Shown here: piece by piece, positions 10,979-23,124 of the stretch
Layout of the letters: the number at the start of each line of letters is the position of its first letter
How positions within the stretch are numbered: the first letter of the stretch is position 1
Assembly: GCA_001695595.3 (NCBI GenBank)
Contig: MBPM02000002.1
Span: 1,835,608 to 1,899,607, forward strand
DNA from: Plasmopara viticola
Lineage: Eukaryota > Oomycota > Peronosporomycetes > Peronosporales > Peronosporaceae
DNA: 64,000 bases
Reading direction: 5' to 3'
Program-made: the position numbers and the translations under genes
Notes under the pieces: generated by a model
The model's database searches: none
The model's input: only the letters and a program-made list of their open reading frames with translations
What the model was told of the DNA's origin: nothing

Positions 10979-12540
10979 TTACAATTCCCCAAGTAGTGCA
11001 GTCACGTCTTCTACCGTAAGGTCGCGATCGTCCTTCTTCAAGATAGCGCACACGGCATCGGATGCACCTGTGTTTGGCATCGACAGCGTCTTGTCCACAA
11101 AGTTTGGCAATCGGTCTTGATTGGCGTCAACCCATCGCATATATGTAAGTGACTGTTCCGGGGTCAGTATCGAGTGAAGCCTTTCTGTCTGTCGCTGAAC
11201 CGCCTCTGCACGCTGCTCTAAACTCTTTTTTAGTTTGCTTAAATATGTCTGTCGACATCATTGAACACGTCAAAGTCAGTGCATCTGAATTTGTTGAATG
11301 AGCATATAATGCTGATTCAGTGTTTACCACAGCCATTGCCACGCGTCGACGTTCCGATTTGCTGCTCTTGGTGTCGCCCGATCTGCGAAGGACACGCATT
11401 AATTTGGTACCTCAGTCAATCACGTTGCTTCTTACTTGTAGAGCGACTTTAATTTCTCATCCTGCTCATATGTTAAGGCGAGATCATTAGTCAAAGTCGA
11501 CCATAACGTGTCCTTCTTCACCACGTTGGGCATCTTTTTCTTCTCCAGTGCTTCTCCTCCATTCTTTGATCCCGTACCGTTAGCTTCGTCAAAAAATGAC
11601 TCGTCCTGGATGCTGAGCCAAAGAAGGAACCGACAGTACGGAGGAAGCAACAAGTTGTCGAGTTGACGAAAATTGTAATCTTTCACCGCGAGCCGTTCCT
11701 ATCGTAAAGCAATTCAGTAGGTATTTGATACAAAGACGCAGCGCACATACGCACCACACTATTTGGCCCAAACCGCTCCAAGATAAGTTTTATACCTTGT
11801 TGAATCTTTTCCTGTACCAACTGCTTGTAATTAATCGACCACGTCACACCAGCCCCATGCCTCAAAGATCAAAAGCACTGTACCTCCTCCGAATCGCCGT
11901 TCTTCCTTTCTTCCGCAAGACTTGCAAGTATATTTGAGCGCACTTTATTTAATGCCTCGTCTGCGTGCTCCAAATGTGTCGCACGCGTCGTGTCAATGCT
12001 TTCCGTTAATTGAGATACCTGCACGCTCATTAAGTTCATCAATCTAGATAACATCGTAGCACAGCACTCAACACGAAGCACCTTTTCCTCCAGCAGCTCA
12101 AGATATTGCTTCTTGCGGCGACGACTCTGACGTGCGGACTCGCGATTCCTGGCGAGACGCCGCTGCCGCTTCTCATCCGAATCTAGCGCTCCCAGATTAG
12201 ACGATGAATCATCGTCGTTCGAGGTCGGCCGCATCATGGAGCCCTCTGAGGCCTTTTCATGCGACTGGTGAAACGAAGATATGGAAGGATCACTGGCACT
12301 GGAGACCGCAGGAGTCACAAATTCGCTACCAAACGTCCGCTCGGTGGCCAGAGGTCGAGTCTGGCCTAGACTGAACTGCTCGGTTGCGGTGGCGCTGGTG
12401 TCCGGCGCGCTCGAAAATGCATTCGGCATCTCCTCAACCGCTACGTCTGCCGAGAGAAAGTAGCTAAGCAGGTCGTCGTCTTCAGCCGTCAAATCCATTG
12501 CCCTCGGCGATAGATCACTTCGGTCGCTTTTGTCTATCAA
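10979..12540 (-). CDS. bZIP transcription factor
   Basis: Five exons: 12540..11884, 11820..11755, 11698..11436, 11382..11328, 11248..10979, giving 436 aa. Introns are 63, 56, 53 and 79 nt (donors GTACAG, GTGCGT, GTAAGA, GTAAAC). The basic region (about residues 120-140) reads RRLARNRESARQSRRRKKQY with the canonical N-x7-R spacing (Asn kept, unlike some divergent oomycete bZIPs), then a short leucine zipper. The N-terminus is acidic and Ser-rich (AEDDDLLSYFLSADVAVEEM), as in activation domains. The C-terminal part (LERFGPNSVERL, LPPYCRFLLWLSIQDESFF, SILTPEQSLTYMRWVDANQD) looks conserved and helical and is not a domain I can name. A second Met at residue 15 is an alternative start. The gene is head-to-head with the glutaredoxin gene and has a CRE-like palindrome beside its first ATG. 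Confidence 0.8.
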
Positions 12541-12543
12541 GCA

Positions 12544-12560
12544 ACGTCAAGTATTGACGT
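12544..12560. promoter_or_regulatory. CRE-like inverted repeat in bZIP/glutaredoxin shared promoter
   Basis: ACGTCAA-GTA-TTGACGT: perfect 7-bp arms with a 3-bp spacer. Each arm carries TGACGT, the half-site core bound by CRE/TGA-type bZIP proteins. It is 3 bp upstream of the first bZIP ATG (45 bp from the second) and about 75 bp from the glutaredoxin ATG. Use as a binding site is inferred. If the first ATG is real, the site would lie in the 5' UTR. Confidence 0.45.
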
Positions 12561-12635
12561 ACCAAACTTGCCAGGTACTGGACCGTACCGGTATGAAGGT
12601 AAAAAAGGGATACTCTTGCGTTTTCCATTCTGGTA

Positions 12636-13081
12636 ATGTACCTCCGGCGCATTTTGTCTGTAGCCACCCGTTCCGCGCGCTTCTTTCCTCCAGGGTCATG
12701 TGCACTTCACGTTGAAGCATCCAAGGCGTCGATTACGGTACGTTAATGCTGCACACACCATTGAATAAAACGCAATTTGTAAGAATTATTGCATGGTGAG
12801 ATCAGGATGCCATTGCCAAGGAGAAAGTGCTCGTGTTCTCAAAGACTCACTGTCCCTACTGCGCGCGCGTCAAAAGTACACTAGATGTGCTTGATGCGAA
12901 GTATCAGGTCGTTGAGTTGGACATGCGGAACGATGGTTCGCAAATCCAGTCACTCCTGCTGGACCTCACTGGCCAACGCACAGTGCCCAACGTCTTCATT
13001 AACGGCAAGCACATCGGCGGTTGTGATGATGTTATTGCGCTTCACGCTAAGAGTGAGCTGGTCTCCATGCTCAAGAGCTAG
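12636..13081 (+). CDS. Dithiol glutaredoxin, probably mitochondrial
   Basis: Glutathione-dependent thiol-disulfide oxidoreductase. Two exons: 12636..12737 and 12806..13081 (intron 68 nt, donor GTACGT, acceptor ATCAG), giving 125 aa. Residues 50-53 are the CPYC active site. TVPNVFINGKHIGGCDD contains the cis-Pro and glutathione-binding loop of class I glutaredoxins. Exon 1 encodes MYLRRILSVATRSARFF, which is Arg-rich and without acidic residues, as in mitochondrial presequences; the targeting is inferred. An ORF beginning at 12827 lacks the first beta strand, so the upstream exon is needed to make a full fold. It is transcribed away from the bZIP gene with only 95 bp between the two ATGs. Confidence 0.8.
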
Positions 13082-13510
13082 GCTAGACATTATACGACGT
13101 GGCCACACAGATACAAAGTAACAAGGGAGAACAGTGAGTATGCATGGAAACACTCTTATAAGAAATCATCAAATGGCAAGTCCTTGTCACAATAAATCGC
13201 ATTACTGGTCTATCTTTCCTTGCTTTGAGCTTTTGGATAGACGATCTCGACCGTCTAGACGTCATCAGATAGGGTAGACACACGACTGATCCCCGCCTTC
13301 TCGAAAGAACCGGCGTGGGAACGCGTGGAGACGGGTATGGTAACTAAAATTGTCTTGATCATTCCTTGATCTTTTCGCAAGAAAATCTTGATGCATAAGA
13401 CTCAGTAAGCATTTCTAATTATTGTACGTCAATCACATTGTTTCTTGTGTTGTCTGGGCTATACCTACTACCTTGTTCTCTCAACTTCAAAGATTTGACA
13501 GACCTTTGGT
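13082..13510. other. Intergenic, convergent 3' ends
   Basis: 429 bp between the stops of the glutaredoxin and acetolactate synthase genes. AT-rich, with no recognised signal beyond expected 3' UTRs. Confidence 0.4.
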
Positions 13511-15457
13511 CTAGACTGAGGTTGTACCTGGGCAGTCATCGAAATCGCCAATAATCATTTCGTCCAACGAACGGCCTGCTCCGACCATGGGGTAGCAATG
13601 CTCATTCTTTTCAACCATAAATTCTCCCAAGATGGGACCCTCGGCAGCGAGAAAACGGGCCATATCTGCCTTAAGCGTGTCTTCGTTCGAGCAACGAAAC
13701 GCCTCGCAGTTCATCGACTCGGCAAACTTCACAAAGTCCGGGTTTGACATTTTGGTAGCCGAATATCGCTCCTCGTAGAAAAGGTCCTGCCACTGCTTCA
13801 CCATACCCTGAAAGTTGTTGTTGAGCAAAAGAACCTTGACACCAATGTTATACTCCGCGGCGGTAGCCATCTCGGCAAGCGTCATGGAGAAACTAGCATC
13901 ACCATCAATATCAATGACAATGTTTTCAGGCTTAGCCACCTTTGCACCAATGGCAGCTGGAAGACCGAAACCCATAGTACCCAAACCACCAGAGGTAATG
14001 ATCGAGTTCGGCTGTGACCATCGGTAGAATTGAGCGGCCCACATCTGATGCTGACCCACACCCGTGGTAATGAGCACATCGTCACGTCCTTTGGTCTGAT
14101 TGTATAGCTCTTCCACTACACGCTGAGCCTTCAAAGGTGCACCAGGAGCAGCTGGACGGTATCGAAATGGATACTTTGCCTTCCATCCCTGAAGTTTCTT
14201 GTGCCACTCGCTGCGCGGCTTGCTCTCAATCATGGGCAAAATTTGCTGTAAGTTGTATTTTGTATCACCAAGCACAGCCACGTCAGCAGGCACGATCTTG
14301 CTCACCTGCTTGCCAGTAATCTCGAAATGAATGATGCCACCGCGGCCTTCAGCCGATGCACGTCGTGCTTCACGCGCAAAGTCCGGCACACGGCCTGTCA
14401 CACGATCGTCAAAGCGTGCACCAAGCGTAATGATACAGTCAGCGTCTTGCATGGCCTTGTTTGCATACACTGAACCGTGCATACCCAGCATGTGCAGACT
14501 CAGCGAGTCCCGCTCGTCAAACGCACCCATACCTTGCAGTGACGTGGTCACTGGAATATTGGCTTGGCGTGCGAAAGCACGAAGCTCCTTGCTAGCATGC
14601 TGAACACCAGCACCGGCGAAGATCAGCGGCTTTTTTGCGTTATTTATCATCTTTACAGCGGCGGCTAGATTAGCGTCTTGGTTCACACGGTTGCCCTCAA
14701 TCTTCTTCTCACCATAATAGCCCAATAGCTGCGGTTCACTAACGACAGAACTCTTGCACACTCCAGCCGTGATGTCTTTGGGCAGATCCACCAGCACGGG
14801 GCCAGGACGGCCGGTTGTAGCGATGTGGAATGCCTCGCGGATATTGCGCGCCATGTCGCGTACATCACGTACTTGAACGTTCCACTTGGTGCAGGGGCGG
14901 GTGATGCCCAGTACGTCGGCTTCTTGAAAAGCGTCCGTGCCTAGCACCTGGGTCGCTACTTGACCACTAAAAACCACGATTGGGGTACCGTCCATGAGCG
15001 CGTCCTGTAGAGGCGTGACGGTGTTGGTGGCCCCAGGACCGGATGTAACCAGAACAACTCCTGGCTTGCCAGTGGCGCGAGCATAACCTTGGGCCATGTG
15101 GCCAGCACCCTGTTCGTGCCTCGTGAGAATGAAGTCAAAGTGCTTACTCTCGTGGATTGCGTCAAACACAGGCAAAATGGCACCACCCGGATAGCCAAAG
15201 ACGCAATCAACATCCATCTCTGCCAACGTTTCGTGGAATATTTCAGCACCCGTCTTACCAATGAACTTGTCCGTGCTTTTTACAGGCGAGCGTTTGGGTT
15301 CCTCTTGCGCCGTGGCAACGGACAACTTGCGCGATTTGTCCGTGGCTGCCATTGCGATCGTCTGCGCTCCACGGAGAGCTATAGCGAAGGATCGTGAGGT
15401 CTGCTGATGCTTGGCGGTGGCAAGCAACGCGCGTGAAAGGTGGCGAGCTCTCATCAT
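13511..15457 (-). CDS. Acetolactate (acetohydroxyacid) synthase catalytic subunit
   Basis: Thiamine-diphosphate enzyme that joins two pyruvates, or pyruvate and 2-oxobutyrate, in the first common step of valine, leucine and isoleucine synthesis. Single exon, 648 aa. The first ~45 residues (MMRARHLSRALLATAKHQQT...) are Arg/Ala/Ser-rich, as in a mitochondrial presequence. Catalytic Glu115 sits in LTRHEQGAGHMAQGYARATG. The central FAD/regulatory domain has LGARFDDRVTGRV. The ThDP-binding motif is IDGDASFSMT ... NNNFQGMVKQW. Family length in fungi and plants is about 650-690. Residue 168 is Ala in SGQVATQVLGTDAFQE, where yeast and plant enzymes have Pro, a position that affects sulfonylurea sensitivity. 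No regulatory-subunit gene is in the window. Confidence 0.95.
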   Translation of the reverse strand: MMRARHLSRALLATAKHQQTSRSFAIALRGAQTIAMAATDKSRKLSVATAQEEPKRSPVKSTDKFIGKTGAEIFHETLAEMDVDCVFGYPGGAILPVFDAIHESKHFDFILTRHEQGAGHMAQGYARATGKPGVVLVTSGPGATNTVTPLQDALMDGTPIVVFSGQVATQVLGTDAFQEADVLGITRPCTKWNVQVRDVRDMARNIREAFHIATTGRPGPVLVDLPKDITAGVCKSSVVSEPQLLGYYGEKKIEGNRVNQDANLAAAVKMINNAKKPLIFAGAGVQHASKELRAFARQANIPVTTSLQGMGAFDERDSLSLHMLGMHGSVYANKAMQDADCIITLGARFDDRVTGRVPDFAREARRASAEGRGGIIHFEITGKQVSKIVPADVAVLGDTKYNLQQILPMIESKPRSEWHKKLQGWKAKYPFRYRPAAPGAPLKAQRVVEELYNQTKGRDDVLITTGVGQHQMWAAQFYRWSQPNSIITSGGLGTMGFGLPAAIGAKVAKPENIVIDIDGDASFSMTLAEMATAAEYNIGVKVLLLNNNFQGMVKQWQDLFYEERYSATKMSNPDFVKFAESMNCEAFRCSNEDTLKADMARFLAAEGPILGEFMVEKNEHCYPMVGAGRSLDEMIIGDFDDCPGTTSV

Positions 15458-16770
15458 GGTGGAATCGGCCTCTGTTCACCACGACAACAGAAACAGTGTC
15501 AGTTCATGTACGTAGTGTTACAATTTGTGACTGCGCAAACACAGCCGCTAGAGCAATAACAATATTTGTCCTGATTGGTTGAAAGCTTTAAATGTAAGAC
15601 TTGACTGGTTAAGAAGAGACTACCACGAGAGAAAGTAGTCTCACGGCTACATATGAACAATACCTCTGAATTCACTTCTAAACGAACGAATCCACGACGA
15701 TATTTTCAAATTAACTAGCAAGTGCATGTAAATGCCTGCCAACACAATACGGCCACATCGCGAATGGCTGCAGCGATTATATCATAAGGTAAGCCTGATT
15801 CGAAAACATACTTTGGAGACCTAGCGACAGGGACGATCTGCTACTTATGTTGCGCCACCAACAATCGGTGTCACGAGCAAAACTACGTAATCCAGCCAGC
15901 CAGTGGGATCGTGAATAAATTACCGCGCAAGCTATAAATTTGTGTATTAAGGGTACAATTGAAGTAACATAAAGCCGAGTTTTTATATCAAAAGCTGCCT
16001 TCTTGCCTAATAAACAATAAGAGAATTACAGGAAATACGACCCTTAACTTCAAATAGTGCCTAAAATCATTAACGCAATGATAACAGGGGTTTAGTCTCT
16101 GTGATTAGGCATCTCATTACACAAAATCTAAATTATTACTTATGTAGGCCACAAGAGCCACCATTGTCTATATTTTTGCTTTGACGGCAAGCTTAGGAGA
16201 TTGGCTGCTCGTAACATCCTCCCCGATGACACTTGTATCACGCTCTCTAGGAAAGGTACCTTCAATCACTTTTGTGAATGCTATACAAATTGTCGCCACC
16301 AAAGAGGCCGTAAAGCAGTCTGCAAGCTTGCCAGGTCATTAAATGGTGCCTTTGCTAGCTACTTTGAAGGTTGGTTCTGCACAAATGTGGGAACTCACAC
16401 CGTTTATACTCTGGACCAAAAGCGTAAGCTGCATTTACGGCAAAGACTGAGCCTAGGTCAAAGACTGTGCCACGATTACCACAAAGTTGCTCGCCGCTAA
16501 AAAGCCGCTCTAGATAACAAACCTTTAAAAAAATTAGCTGCGTCTCGGTGGGCAACAAGTAAACAAAATTCGCCCGGTACTTCACAATATACTTTCCCAT
16601 TAGGGCGAAAGAACGCCCGCAGTTATCGAGCAAGCAAGTAACTGACCCTTTGTCCATTAAAGCAGCGAAAAAGGCTGAGAATAACGACTGTGTTTGATTT
16701 TAGTCAGGCATTTATTTCATCCAGAAACCTCGCCACTTAAACCAGAAAAATTGTCGTCCCTGCCGTTATC

Positions 16771-16992
16771 TTCTTTCCGGTCCCAACGTTGATGACTTCT
16801 TCGGCTATTAGGGCTATAGCTTAGGTAGTTCTGTGTACTTTCTTACATTGACAGACAAGAAAAATCTTGCCTTTCCAGACAGAAACTTCTTGTGTCTGCC
16901 TTTACCCTCTTTCTTGTCCCAACGTTGGTGACATCTTCAGCGAGGTGGGCTACCTTAAGTACTTCTGTGAACTTTCTTGTATTAACGGACAA
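16771..16992. repeat. Degenerate direct repeat, two ~88 bp units
   Basis: Units 16771-16859 and 16908-16992 share TCCCAACGTTG(A/G)TGAC, then CTTCTGTG(T/A)ACTTTCTT and a closing (G)ACAGACAAG/ACGGACAAG, about 137 bp apart. The intervening ~48 bp also has rearranged fragments (CAGAAACTTCTTGTGTCTGCC). Not coding. Confidence 0.55.
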
Positions 16993-18123
16993 GGCCTTTT
17001 GCATGAGCGGGAGGTCTGTCGACAAGCTTAATTTCTATCGGGGCTTACCACGGTGATTAATCCAGAAACTGCGATCGCCAACACAGCTGGCGATAAATCA
17101 TGTGACCTTCTCTCTGCCAGGGAGCGACGCAAATCACCGATCCCTGGGAGTCTCTTCAACCCTTTGGACAACAGATGTAGCGAGGCAGAGGAGCGCTTCC
17201 GAATGAAACTAACCGGGCCAATAATGCCTTAGAGACGAGCAGTACATTTTTCGTTGCTTTTTAAGCCGAGTGCTTTATAAGAAGTCCTAGGGCTTTATCG
17301 GACCTCAAGAAAGTAAAAAAAAATTAGACTTACGCTACCATTCTTTTCTTTATTAGTTTTTGGAACAAGACAGCTTTTTGTGCAAGTACAATGCTGGTGA
17401 CGCGGCTTCACAAGGTTTTACTTGAACAGATATATCGTTTGGTGCTCGGAGAGCCAGCGCTGTAATGAATATAAAACAACTAATGAAGTCCTTCACAAGC
17501 CCTCGGTCCAAGATCTAGGGATTTGTATAGAGTCGTTTGCGATGCTTTTGACTATGATATTGGCTACACCTCGATGGGAGCAATCAGGAGATAATTATCA
17601 GATTCTAGTTCGAGAACTCGGGATTTCTAAACGGAATGAACCCGTTTGTGGCAAAGTGCTACTTAATATGAAGTATGCACAAGTGAAGTTTTGAGATACT
17701 CCTTATGGGTTACCTGCTATTTGAAGTCAATTTAAATTCTGCATTTTGGAGGTTGGCAATATATATTTATCGCAGTTGTTGCAAAAGAACGTCGTGTCAT
17801 TTATTGCAAAATGTAACCCTTATGTTGGATACAAGCCTAATTTGGTTGAAAACGCGCATTCACACACGCTAGACTATGAGGGAGACAATCTGGATACTGC
17901 TGCCACCACGATTTAGAAAAATACTGGGATTGCATTGTTCTCAGCTCAATTACGATCGATCGTTCTACGTTCGCGAGATCAAAGTGCAATTTCGTCACTT
18001 AGTGGGTCAATTATGAGGGGCTTCTGTATGATACCAAACTAGGCAATAGAAGGGTAAGCTTTGAAAGCGGGTATGCAATTGCTACAATCATATTTTAGAA
18101 GCTCGTTGTTTGCATGCGAAAAA

Positions 18124-18162
18124 TGAAGTCGTGATAAAAAAAATCTTTTTTTCACGACTTCA
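18124..18162. repeat. Hairpin-forming inverted repeat
   Basis: Arms TGAAGTCGTGA (18124-18134) and TCACGACTTCA (18152-18162) are perfect over 11 bp. The spacer starts with an A run and ends with a T run, so the stem can extend almost to the loop. No neighbouring gene; possibly a miniature transposon remnant. Confidence 0.5.
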
Positions 18163-20091
18163 ACAATTTGAAACAGCCATGCCACTTTACAAAAAGTTAA
18201 TAGTGCCCACGAAAACACCACTGTTTCACAAGTGACGTTACAGCTAAATGCCACATTTCTTGACGATCAAGGAGCAGCAAAGGCGAGCGTTCTTACTCAG
18301 AAAAAGGCATGTGTGCCTTCCTTGTACGAAGAAGAAGCTCTTGTGTAGCCGACTGTAAGCGCTCAACATTGCCTTAGACTGCGGCTGCTGCGGGGCGACT
18401 GAGACTCATGAATTGATCGTGATTATATATCTCATTACACTTGTAATTGGAGCAGCCACCGTACATCTCAGTGCAAGGTAATCGAGAGCTCCTGCGCTCA
18501 ACGTACATATACTCGTCCTTTCAAACTTGTGGTCGATATAGTTATGCCCAAGGGCGCTATCAGCCGCCAAATGGCTACTCGTACTCGCCTTGCCGGTATT
18601 GCCGAGCGCGCGTCAACGGTTTATAAATGTGATGTTGTTTGGAGTAAGCGGCCGTATTTACCATTTTTCTTCCATGTCTATTCAAAACCTGATTCTATTT
18701 TATCTGGGTGGATGCAATCGTACCCTGTAAAGTTTTTATCTTGTTAATCACATGTGTGGGGTGGTACACAACCACCATTGAAGCCGTGTTAAATTTAATC
18801 TTGAATAAAGCCGACGTAATTTTGACAGTTGGTAGGCTTTGTACAGACGACGACATGTGGACGGCTCGTTTTCCTCCATACTTGGTCGTACCTGTGCGGT
18901 CGCAATTACGTGGTAAAACTTGAAAACAGGCTTTTTTTCTGCCCAAATGACTGCTATATGGAGCACTATGCTTTTATAAAACGTATTTTTGAGTAACTAG
19001 GGCTGGATCTGCTATAGTTCTTCTCTTCTTCCAAAATCGTCTTCGCACAGCGATGTAGGGGCAATGGCTGTTGAGGAGACAAACACACTGAGGCGTTGTA
19101 TGCGACGCAGAATCGTTTAAAGAGTAAGAAATTTGAGAACTTTAATTTTACATTCATTTGATCTTCAAATACCGATTGCAGAAAATTACTTTAAAAGTTT
19201 GTTGATAATGTGTCGGTATTTATTTGTTTTTATGCGAGTAAGTTGGCATCATTTCAAATGTTTGCCGCCAAACACGTCCTCATATGAATCGGTGAGACTT
19301 ATATTTCAGGAACCTTTGTAAAGGAACGTGATTAAGATTTAATCTTCGTAAAAGCCAGTAAGCAAACCATAGACTACAGCTTGATTCTCCGCATTTGTTA
19401 CTACCGTTAGCACCTCCGATCGAAGCCAGCCTCCGTCATATAACACGTATAGCGCCGTTGGAGTTTCACAAGAAGGTGATTTTTTGATAGGATATTTAAT
19501 TGCTGCAGATTTATAGTTAAGTTACCCTTCCTCATTGTGTATTTTGCATTTTTTTTGGATGCACTTCCAAAAATAGGTGCAAACAAGTTCACATGAAACA
19601 TTCAATATACGGATTATCTTGTATATTGCATTGCAAGACTAATTGCGTGATTCGAAACAAAATTCTTTTGGTTGATAAGATATCACATTATGTGGTCTAT
19701 GCAGATGAAAATTTTCCTTTTTACGGAGTAACTTTATTTGAGCTCCGCATCGTAATTCAAGGTCTAAATTAGGGACTTGTTGCAGCCGCTGGCTCTTAAA
19801 TCTCGATCTCTTATTTTAAAAAAAGAGAAAAACATTTTGCCAAACGTTTACCTAATGAAAACGCGAGGTAAATAAGTATCAGTCTCCAGTAAAATACGGT
19901 CGCTATGTCTTGATAAAGCCTAACCTAGATTAAAAATGTGGAATTGAAATCAGCACCAAAACAAAGCACAAATAACAATTACCTGTAAACTTTAATTTGA
20001 AGAAAAAATCAACAAAAGTTAAATGTTGCAACGATCGAGAGCTCAGTACAGCTAAGAATGCATCAATATGGAAACGATCAAGAGCTCATTT

Positions 20092-20118
20092 AAGCACTGA
20101 AAGCACTGAAAGCACTGA
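20092..20118. repeat. Short tandem repeat, 9 bp x 3
   Basis: Three exact copies of AAGCACTGA. A looser direct repeat, ACGATCRAGAGCTCA, lies just upstream (about 20030 and 20075). Confidence 0.7.
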
Positions 20119-21944
20119 TCCGCTCACAAATCTTGAGTTTGAGCTGCAAATATTGGCTTATAATAAACAGTTAATCAGCAGAAACATAACTTAACGGGGT
20201 GGTTTTTACAAAATTTGATTGACATGAAGACATAGCACACACATTGAATCTGACGTTGAGCGTAATGTTATGATTGATGATATAGTGCACTAGTTGTCAC
20301 CATTAAGGCGACTTGTAAGATGCAAGAAATATTTTCTGCAGACAGAAAATAATTTGCCAGAACTATGCGTAGATTGAATGTACACTGTTTGGAAAGCAAA
20401 CTAAGATATTTGATTGTGTTGATAGCAGGACTAGCATTACCTATTACCATCCTACATCTGCGCAAGACATGATAATCCAAGACAACGACATTTCTGCTGT
20501 ACGAATTTCCGCCCGCACTTCTTAGACAGATTTATAGCAGTGTATGCGTAAAAAATGACAATGTTGCAAGCAGAGGGGCGTAGCAGTAGTGCTCAGCAAA
20601 GTATCAGAAACCAAGTAATATTTCGTTATCTATTTCACGGACAATTGAGGGGCTTGCCGATCGACAACTTCAGACAACTCTTGTAGTTTTCGATGAGATT
20701 GCTAACTAAACTTCGTATCTTTGTCAACTTCATTTACGCATTGACACTTCAAATTGTAAATGAAGACCAGTGTTTACAACGCACGTGAAGATGTAACTTA
20801 ATTAGCCTAATCACAACACTTTTCCCCAAATAGTATAGGTTGTTTATCAGTCTAACTTCGTCGACTGAGCTAAACAATAGAATATTTATTAGACCTGGAT
20901 ATAAAAAGACTACACTTTCGGTGCGACCCTTGCTTCTTGTGAAGTAAACAACCGACAACCACAACTCAGGTTATTTTTCCGTGGACAATTCTGATAAAAG
21001 CCGTCTTCGACTTTAAACTTTCTTTTCATCTATTAAAGCAAACGGATATTCGCTTGTTTTGAGATTATTGAGGGCTACGTGGTGATGATAGTCTGATGTG
21101 AGGGTTCTTCTTGCGGTCAACATCATAGGGTTAGCCGATGTTTTGAGAGAGCTTAGGAAGAAAGTTTGATTACAAGTTGATTGGTAGGGGGCAATCTAAC
21201 TGTAATACTTAGATATTTTGACAGCACAGATACATTTTTGAGTTAAATTTTGAACATGTATGACTTGTTTCTGAGCATGTTGTGGCAGTAAGAAAAAAAT
21301 GATCTCAGTTCGATCGGTGTGGCATGAAATGGGTGTTGGTCACAAAGTAGGGCTCTCATGGGATCTCCCTTGACGTACTATTCTTCCCACCAACATGTCG
21401 GACATCGACATGAGCAATATCAAAGAGCTTAGCACCATCTCAATGGAAGACATGACGGCGACTTTTGGGCCTTAATCGGTGTATAATTAAGTATCGCTGG
21501 TTGGGCAAGGTGACAAAAAGGCTGAATGAAACATAAGAGTTGTGGATAATCATTCAATCTGTGAATGCAGCTAACGAGATGTTTCTCAGAAAAAAGAGCA
21601 CTTTTCTTAAGAGTCTTATACAAACATGTCAAATTTGACAAGGCTCTTAGTATTCGCGAGCGTGACTAACCCAGCCACTGGACCTTTAATTGCTGTATGT
21701 TCAAAGCTGAGAAAGTCGACTGCTTTATAAACAGTAGCCCTCCAGAAAAAAGCGACGTTACTCTCAGCTAACGTAGGGTTAGATTTATCTTGTACGCAGC
21801 CAAATGAAACATTGAAATGTGCCTTTAAGGAAAGAGTACATCTCTAGCCAGACTCGTTCCTCCGTAATGCTTTGCAGAGTCACTATTCAACCTTTAGAAC
21901 TTAGAGTCAAAAAGTTGTATGACCACTGCTTCTGATTAAACGTT

Positions 21945-22100
21945 AAGTTGTGGCTCTATTGCGTCTGTGCACGTCTAGATTGATAAACACGATGCATCTG
22001 TGGCCGTTTAGCATCTCAGCGCTTCAAAAAATTTAAAGTTACGATGTGACTCTATTGCGTCAGTGCAAAACTGTGACCATAGAGCGTCTCAGCGCTTGAA
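21945..22100 (+). repeat. Two copies of the TGTGGCTCT/TGCACGTCTAGA repeat family
   Basis: The first copy (21947-22028) carries TGTGGCTCTATTGCGTCTG, TGCACGTCTAGATTGATA, CTGTGGCCGTTTAGC and ATCTCAGCGCTTC. A second, partly deleted copy (22044-22100) carries GTGACTCTATTGCGTCAGTG and GAGCGTCTCAGCGCTT. The same word order recurs many times between 39 and 44.6 kb on both strands. Confidence 0.6.
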
Positions 22101-23124
22101 AAGCATGATCCTAGAATTAGCCGACAAAGTATACCTATGTTTCATTCAGAAATTTGTCCGGGTCACTGACAAAAGTCGCGATCTTTGACACGTAAAACGC
22201 CGAAGGCTAGTATGGACAAAGCACCTTACTGAAGCTTTATCATTTGTGCTAACATTAGAACTAAGCCCTAAAGACACTCGAGAGATAAATTGAAAGCTAC
22301 GGGCTGCTAGCTACACATTCAAATTTGTAAGAACTATTAAAACTTTTAAACATGGTAGGTTTAAGCGTGTCGCCGTGTCGGGATGGCCGATTGTTTGTAT
22401 CGAGTACGATAGAATATTATCTCCATATTCGCAACGTGAAGACAAAAAAATGAAATATCTCTCATCAGTCCCGATCGTATGCTTAATGACGAAAGTCTAT
22501 TCTCGTCAACATAGACAACATTACCGAAACTGTTTACTGTACCACCAGCCTTCTTCTTATCATCCGTATCACCAAGATAGGGTAGACAGTAGCACCACGA
22601 GACACATCGTCTTCTTTTTAATCTACTACAGTCACAACCATCGCATAGTCATTCTTATTAATTGAATAGTATGTAATCGTACATGTGTCACTTTTATACG
22701 AGACCATTAGAGCCTTTTTTTGCAAAGAATTCTTGGAAAAGTGTGTGTGAAGATTATTTTCTTACTAATTATTTGCATAATGAAATCAACTTTGAGAGGT
22801 TAAAATACCCGCTACTCTGCTCTCTCAATTGCTATTCGGTCGATGGCAATTTGTGAGGAGAATTTCTCGATTTGTAGAACAGTAAGTCGTAGGTATTGTT
22901 TTGCTAGACACTAAATCATCTCGCTCCATAGTCGATATTCGACGAGCTAGCGTTGGCGTCCGTGCAACCTCTTGTAGTTGGCGCAGTTGCGTGACCTTGT
23001 ACGCCGGCAACAAAGAATGCTGTAGATGACACCGTTGGGTTTTAGGTGCACGCGCCCGTTTTCATCGTACTACGATTCGTTCGCCGGCTCGCACATGGGA
23101 AAAAAAACATCAAACGGTCTAATA

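Larger units (their letters stand above)
15458..23124. other. Gene desert with degenerate repeats
   Basis: About 7.7 kb, AT-rich, with frequent stops in all frames. The longest ORFs are about 60-100 codons, show no domain text, and often begin at non-ATG codons. I found no gene, tRNA or rRNA. Recognisable structure is limited to the repeats listed separately (16771, 18124, 20092, 21945). It is probably decayed transposon sequence. Confidence 0.5.

Noticed and set aside
16201..16500. ORF of 99 codons in the first desert, and similar ones at 17422 and 18529
   Set aside because: Non-ATG or weak starts, no domain, no oomycete core promoter, surrounded by repeats. Also checked for secreted-effector features (signal peptide followed by RxLR); none seen.
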